DNA from: Enhydrobacter aerosaccus
Lineage (GTDB): Bacteria > Pseudomonadota > Alphaproteobacteria > Reyranellales > Reyranellaceae
Reading direction: 5' to 3'
NCBI GenBank assembly: GCA_903832005.1
Contig: CAIKZO010000089.1
Coordinates: 1 to 55,837 of the forward strand
DNA: 55,837 nt
Below, one piece after another: positions 51,718 through 55,837 of the stretch. The position numbers and the translations under genes were made by a program. Each line of letters opens with the position of its first letter. Position 1 is the stretch's first letter. The notes below the pieces were generated by a model. The model did not search any database. It was not told where the DNA came from and worked only from the letters and a program-made list of their open reading frames with translations.

Positions 51718-52647
51718 ATGAATGATCCCAAAACCGTTCTCGTCGTCACCGGCCCGACCGCCTCCGGCAAGTCGGCGCTGGCGCTCGCCTTCGCCCAGCG
51801 CCGCAATGGCTGTGTGATCAATGCCGACGCCATGCAGACCTACGATGCCTTCCCGATGTTGACGGCCCAGCCGACCGCCGAGGAGCGGGCGCGGGTGCCG
51901 CACACGCTCTACGGCGTGCTGCCGCTCAGCGAGAACCTGTCGGCCGGACGCTGGAGCGTGATGGCCTCGGCCGAGATCGAGCGCTGCCTGGCGGCAGGGC
52001 AAATGCCGATCCTGTGCGGTGGATCGGGCCTCTACATCCGCACCCTGATGCAGGGCATCTCGCCAGTCCCCGAAGTGCCGGCCGAAATCCGCGAGCGCGG
52101 CAACGCCGAGTGGGAATCGATGGGCGCCGAGGCCTTCCGCGCCCGCCTGGCCGAACGCGATCCCGAGATCGTCGCCACCTTGAAGCCGGCCGACCGCCAG
52201 CGTCACGTCCGCGCCTGGGAAGTGGTGGAGGCCACCGGCAAGCCGCTCAGCGTCTGGCAGAAGGGGGAAGGCACTCCGGCGCCGTGGCGCTTCGTGACCG
52301 TGCTGCTGTCGCCCGACCGGCCGTGGCTGCGGGCGCGCATCGAACTGCGCTTCGACCAGATGCTGGCGGGTGGTGTGCTGGAGGAGGCGCGGCGGGTGTT
52401 CGACAGCAAGCCAGATCCGACGTGGCTGGGCCTGAAAGCACACGGCGCGCCGGAGTTTTTCCGGCACTTTCGAGGTGAATTGAGCGTCGATCACGCGCGC
52501 CGGATTGCCATCGATCACACCCGCCAATATGCAAAACGCCAGATGACGTGGTCCCGGCATCAGATAACACCAGATCTTGTGTTCAACCCGACGGCTAATC
52601 CAGATTTGGGCGCCCCCGAGAAATTATTGGACAAAATCGGGGTCTGA
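51718..52647 (+). CDS. miaA: tRNA dimethylallyltransferase MiaA
   Basis: This 309-residue enzyme adds a dimethylallyl group to A37 of tRNAs that read UNN codons. The P-loop 'TGPTASGKSALALAFA' at residues 10-25, the D-A-M-Q-T-Y block ('NADAMQTYDAFPMLTAQP', which replaces the usual DSMQVY), and 'LCGGSGLYIRTLMQGI' are present. The C-terminal 'HTRQYAKRQMTWSRH' is complete. The ATG follows a weak ribosome site. It is followed by the ilv promoter region 27 bp beyond its stop. Confidence 0.95.
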   Translation: MNDPKTVLVVTGPTASGKSALALAFAQRRNGCVINADAMQTYDAFPMLTAQPTAEERARVPHTLYGVLPLSENLSAGRWSVMASAEIERCLAAGQMPILCGGSGLYIRTLMQGISPVPEVPAEIRERGNAEWESMGAEAFRARLAERDPEIVATLKPADRQRHVRAWEVVEATGKPLSVWQKGEGTPAPWRFVTVLLSPDRPWLRARIELRFDQMLAGGVLEEARRVFDSKPDPTWLGLKAHGAPEFFRHFRGELSVDHARRIAIDHTRQYAKRQMTWSRHQITPDLVFNPTANPDLGAPEKLLDKIGV

Positions 52648-52673
52648 AACTTTACGTTTCGTGCTGATTTGGG

Positions 52674-52703
52674 TTGACCTGTCCACAACCCCGCCCTTAT
52701 GTT
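52674..52703 (+). promoter_or_regulatory. Candidate promoter of the ilvIHC operon
   Basis: TTGACC (52674-52679) and TATGTT (52698-52703) lie 18 bp apart. Transcription would start about 52710, at the base of the leader hairpin. Confidence 0.45.
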
Positions 52704-52709
52704 CCGCGC

Positions 52710-52733
52710 CGCCGCAAACCCCGTTTTGCGGCG
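52710..52733 (+). promoter_or_regulatory. Leader hairpin upstream of ilvI
   Basis: CGCCGCAAA (52710-52718) pairs with TTTGCGGCG (52725-52733). It is followed by CATTTGT, a weak T-run. No leader peptide rich in Leu, Val or Ile codons is visible, so classical attenuation is not supported; a 5' stabilising stem is possible. Confidence 0.4.
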
Positions 52734-52756
52734 CATTTGTCTGGAAGGAGACCGTT

Positions 52757-54529
52757 GTGAAGAAGCCTGAGGAGTCCGCCACGACCGGCGCCGATCTGTT
52801 GGTGAAAGCCCTGATCGACGAGGACGTCGAGGTCGTCTTCGGCTATCCCGGCGGTGCGGTCCTTCCGATCTACGACTCGCTCTTCAAGCAGAACAAGCTG
52901 CGCCACATCCTGGTGCGCCACGAGCAGGCGGCGGTGCATGCCGCCGAAGGCTACGCGCGCTCGACCGGCAAGGTGGGCGTGGTGCTGGTGACCTCGGGTC
53001 CGGGCGCGACCAATGCCGTGACCGGCCTCACCGACGCGCTGATGGACTCGATCCCGCTGGTCTGCCTGACCGGCCAGGTGCCGACCCACATGATCGGCAA
53101 CGACGCTTTCCAGGAAGCCGACACGACCGGCATCACGCGTCCCTGCACCAAGCACAATTACCTGGTGAAGGACGTGGCCGTCCTGCCGCGCACTGTGCAC
53201 GAGGCCTTCTACGTGGCGCGCTCCGGCCGCCCCGGTCCGGTCGTGATCGACCTGCCGAAGGACGTGCTGATGAACAAGCACGAGTACGCGGCGCCCAAGA
53301 TGCCGGTGCAGCACAAGAGCTACCGGCCGCAGACCAAGCCGGACCAGGCCAAGATCGAGCAGGCCTTCGAGCTGATCGCCAAGGCGAAGAAGCCGGTCTT
53401 CTACACCGGCGGTGGCGTGATCAATTCCGGTCCCAAGGCGTCGAAGCTGCTGACGCAGCTGGTGCACCTGACCGGCTATCCGATCACCAACACGCTGATG
53501 GGGTTGGGCTCGTTCCCGGCGTCGGACAAGCAGTTCCTCGGCATGCTGGGCATGCACGGCACCTACGAGGCGAACCTCGCGATGTATCATTGCGACGTGA
53601 TGATCAACATCGGTGCGCGCTTCGACGATCGCATCACCGGCAAGATCGCGGAGTTCTCGCCGCACTCGAAGAAGATCCATATCGACATCGACAACAGCTC
53701 GCTGAACAAGAGCGTGCGGGTCGACCTGCCGATCGTGGGCGACGCCGGCATGGCGCTCGAAGAGCTGATCAAGCTGTGGAAGGCCAAGCAGCCCAAGGTC
53801 GACCAGAAGGCGCTGAAGGCGTGGTGGGCCGAGATCGAGACCTGGCGCGGCCGCGATTGCCTTGCCTACACGCAGGGCAAGGAGATCATCAAGCCGCAGT
53901 ACGCGCTCGAGCGGCTCTATCACCACATCAAGAACAAGGACCACTACATCACGACCGAAGTGGGCCAGCACCAGATGTGGGCCGCGCAGTTCCTGAAGTT
54001 CGAACAGCCCAACCGCTGGATGACCTCGGGCGGCCTCGGCACCATGGGCTACGGACTGCCGGCGGCGCTGGGCGTGCAGATCGCGCATCCCGAAGCGCTG
54101 GTGATCGACGTGGCGGGCGAAGCCTCGATCATGATGAACATCCAGGAGCTCTCGACGGCGGCGCAGTATCGCCTGCCGGTGAAGATCTTCATCCTGAACA
54201 ACCAGTACATGGGCATGGTTCGCCAGTGGCAGGAGCTGCTGCACGGCGGGCGCTACTCCGAGAGCTACTCCGAGGCGCTGCCCGACTTCGTGAAGCTGGC
54301 CGATGCGTTCGGCGCGACCGGCCTGCGCTGCCACGAGCCCGACAAGCTCGACGACGTCATCAAGGAGATGATCGCGATCAAGGGCCCGGTCATCGTCGAC
54401 GTCGCCGTCGACAAGGCGGAGAACTGCTTCCCGATGATCCCCTCGGGCGCCGCGCACAACGACATGCTGCTGGGCCCTGAGGATCGCGCCACCCGTCAGG
54501 TGTCCGAAGAAGGCATGGTGCTGGTGTGA
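52757..54529 (+). CDS. ilvI: Acetolactate synthase large subunit
   Basis: This 590-residue thiamine diphosphate enzyme starts valine, leucine and isoleucine synthesis. The start GTG at 52757 follows GGAAGGAG. 'FGYPGGAVLPIYDSL' and the cofactor-activating E56 ('VRHEQAA') lie in the N-terminal domain, an FAD-binding middle domain follows, and the thiamine site reads 'VAGEASIMMNIQEL', the alphaproteobacterial variant of GDG. 'NNQYMGMVRQWQELLHGGRYSESY' (in parts) completes it. It overlaps ilvH by 4 bases. Feedback control comes from IlvH. Confidence 0.96.
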   Translation: MKKPEESATTGADLLVKALIDEDVEVVFGYPGGAVLPIYDSLFKQNKLRHILVRHEQAAVHAAEGYARSTGKVGVVLVTSGPGATNAVTGLTDALMDSIPLVCLTGQVPTHMIGNDAFQEADTTGITRPCTKHNYLVKDVAVLPRTVHEAFYVARSGRPGPVVIDLPKDVLMNKHEYAAPKMPVQHKSYRPQTKPDQAKIEQAFELIAKAKKPVFYTGGGVINSGPKASKLLTQLVHLTGYPITNTLMGLGSFPASDKQFLGMLGMHGTYEANLAMYHCDVMINIGARFDDRITGKIAEFSPHSKKIHIDIDNSSLNKSVRVDLPIVGDAGMALEELIKLWKAKQPKVDQKALKAWWAEIETWRGRDCLAYTQGKEIIKPQYALERLYHHIKNKDHYITTEVGQHQMWAAQFLKFEQPNRWMTSGGLGTMGYGLPAALGVQIAHPEALVIDVAGEASIMMNIQELSTAAQYRLPVKIFILNNQYMGMVRQWQELLHGGRYSESYSEALPDFVKLADAFGATGLRCHEPDKLDDVIKEMIAIKGPVIVDVAVDKAENCFPMIPSGAAHNDMLLGPEDRATRQVSEEGMVLV

Positions 54530-55038
54530 GCCCCCTCGAGACGGTTTCGAACCATACGATCGCGGTGCTCGTCGACAACGAGCCCGGCATCCTGGCGCGC
54601 GTGGTCGGCCTGTTCTCCGGCCGCGGCTACAACATCGAGAGTCTCACGGTGGCGCTGACCGACGCGGAGGAGAATCTTTCGCGCATCACCATCGTCACCA
54701 CGGGCACGCCCATGGTGGTCGAGCAGATCAAGGCGCAGCTCGAGAGGCTGGTGCCGGTCCACAAGGTGCACGACCTCACCGTGGAAGGCCCGCACATCGA
54801 GCGTGAGCTGGCGTTGGTCAAGGTCAAAGGTACCGGCGAGAAGCGCGCCGAGGCGCTGCGCCTGGCCGACATCTTCCGCGCCAAGGTGATCGACACCAAG
54901 ACCGATTCCTTCGTGTTCGAGGTCACCGGCACGTCCGACAAGGTGCAGACCTTCGTCGAGCTGATGAGCTCGCTGGGCCTGGTCGACGTCGGCCGCACCG
55001 GCATCGTCGCCATGACGCGCGGCGGTGCGGCTTTCTAG
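54526..55038 (+). CDS. ilvH: Acetolactate synthase small (regulatory) subunit
   Basis: This 170-residue protein has an N-terminal ACT domain ('HTIAVLVDNEPGILARVVGLFSGRGYNIESLTV', in parts) that binds valine and a C-terminal domain (about residues 85-165) with 'DIFRAKVIDTKTDSFVFEVTG'. It activates the large subunit and makes it valine-sensitive. GTG 54526 overlaps the ilvI stop (GTGTGA). The next gene, ilvC, begins 48 bases after its stop. Confidence 0.96.
   Translation: MSPLETVSNHTIAVLVDNEPGILARVVGLFSGRGYNIESLTVALTDAEENLSRITIVTTGTPMVVEQIKAQLERLVPVHKVHDLTVEGPHIERELALVKVKGTGEKRAEALRLADIFRAKVIDTKTDSFVFEVTGTSDKVQTFVELMSSLGLVDVGRTGIVAMTRGGAAF

Positions 55039-55837
<799 letters not shown>

Noticed and set aside
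52697..54457. A long minus-strand open frame opposite ilvI.
   Set aside because: It has the composition of an antisense frame and no recognisable domain; ilvI is certain.

Overview
The window looks like a chromosomal segment of a high-GC alphaproteobacterium. The best evidence is a two-piece, circularly permuted tmRNA gene (42581-42960), the alpha-type SspB adaptor beside it, DUF4169, RHH_4 and DUF6481 genes, ThyX as thymidylate synthase, and acetolactate synthase with the alphaproteobacterial GEAS motif. Orphan Bug-type binding proteins, type III CoA-transferases and acyl-CoA dehydrogenases suggest a metabolically broad soil or water organism of the Rhodospirillales, Reyranella or Hyphomicrobiales type. 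That finer placement is a guess. No phage genes, transposases, rRNA, ordinary tRNA or CRISPR array were seen.

Left part (1-11.4 kb): pterin carbinolamine dehydratase; a family 5 ABC binding protein; a LysR regulator divergent from a YdbC/PdxI-type aldo-keto reductase; a DJ-1/PfpI protein; a complete Opp/Dpp-type permease and ATPase operon (8455 down to 4770); a small zincin; and a minus-strand group of a Bug binding protein, a Mug-like glycosylase and a DUF1254 protein.

Catabolic centre (11.4-23.8 kb): a tightly overlapped plus-strand operon encodes an acyl-CoA dehydrogenase, two CaiB/BaiF CoA-transferases, and cobalt-type nitrile hydratase alpha, beta and activator. A membrane protein, an AidB-like acyl-CoA dehydrogenase and a low-molecular-weight phosphatase follow. 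Next is a large protein like the N,N-dimethylformamidase large subunit, divergent from a Bug binding protein and a phosphotriesterase-like hydrolase. No amidase partner for the nitrile hydratase is seen.

Housekeeping centre (23.9-45.7 kb): ThpR; tesA divergent from ybbA-ybbP, as in E. coli; a Bax inhibitor-1 protein; NhaA; an HxlR regulator; DUF4169; a long AsmA protein; a nitroreductase; an RHH protein; TypA with DUF6481; a VOC protein; an SH3-like secreted protein; a VapBC-type toxin-antitoxin pair with a striking operator dyad; class I fumarase; SspB; tmRNA; ThyX; a GNAT enzyme; and Mrp/ApbC.

Right part (45.7-55.8 kb): hflK-hflC-deg (membrane proteolysis control and a periplasmic protease), an MDR reductase with serB, miaA, and the start of the branched-chain amino acid operon ilvI-ilvH-ilvC. 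The last gene runs off the window.

The most interesting items are the nitrile hydratase/CoA-transferase operon without an amidase, the lone dimethylformamidase-like subunit, ssrA lying next to sspB, the 34-bp toxin-antitoxin operator, several unassigned inverted repeats that look like operators, and short tandem duplications carrying stop codons at three gene ends.
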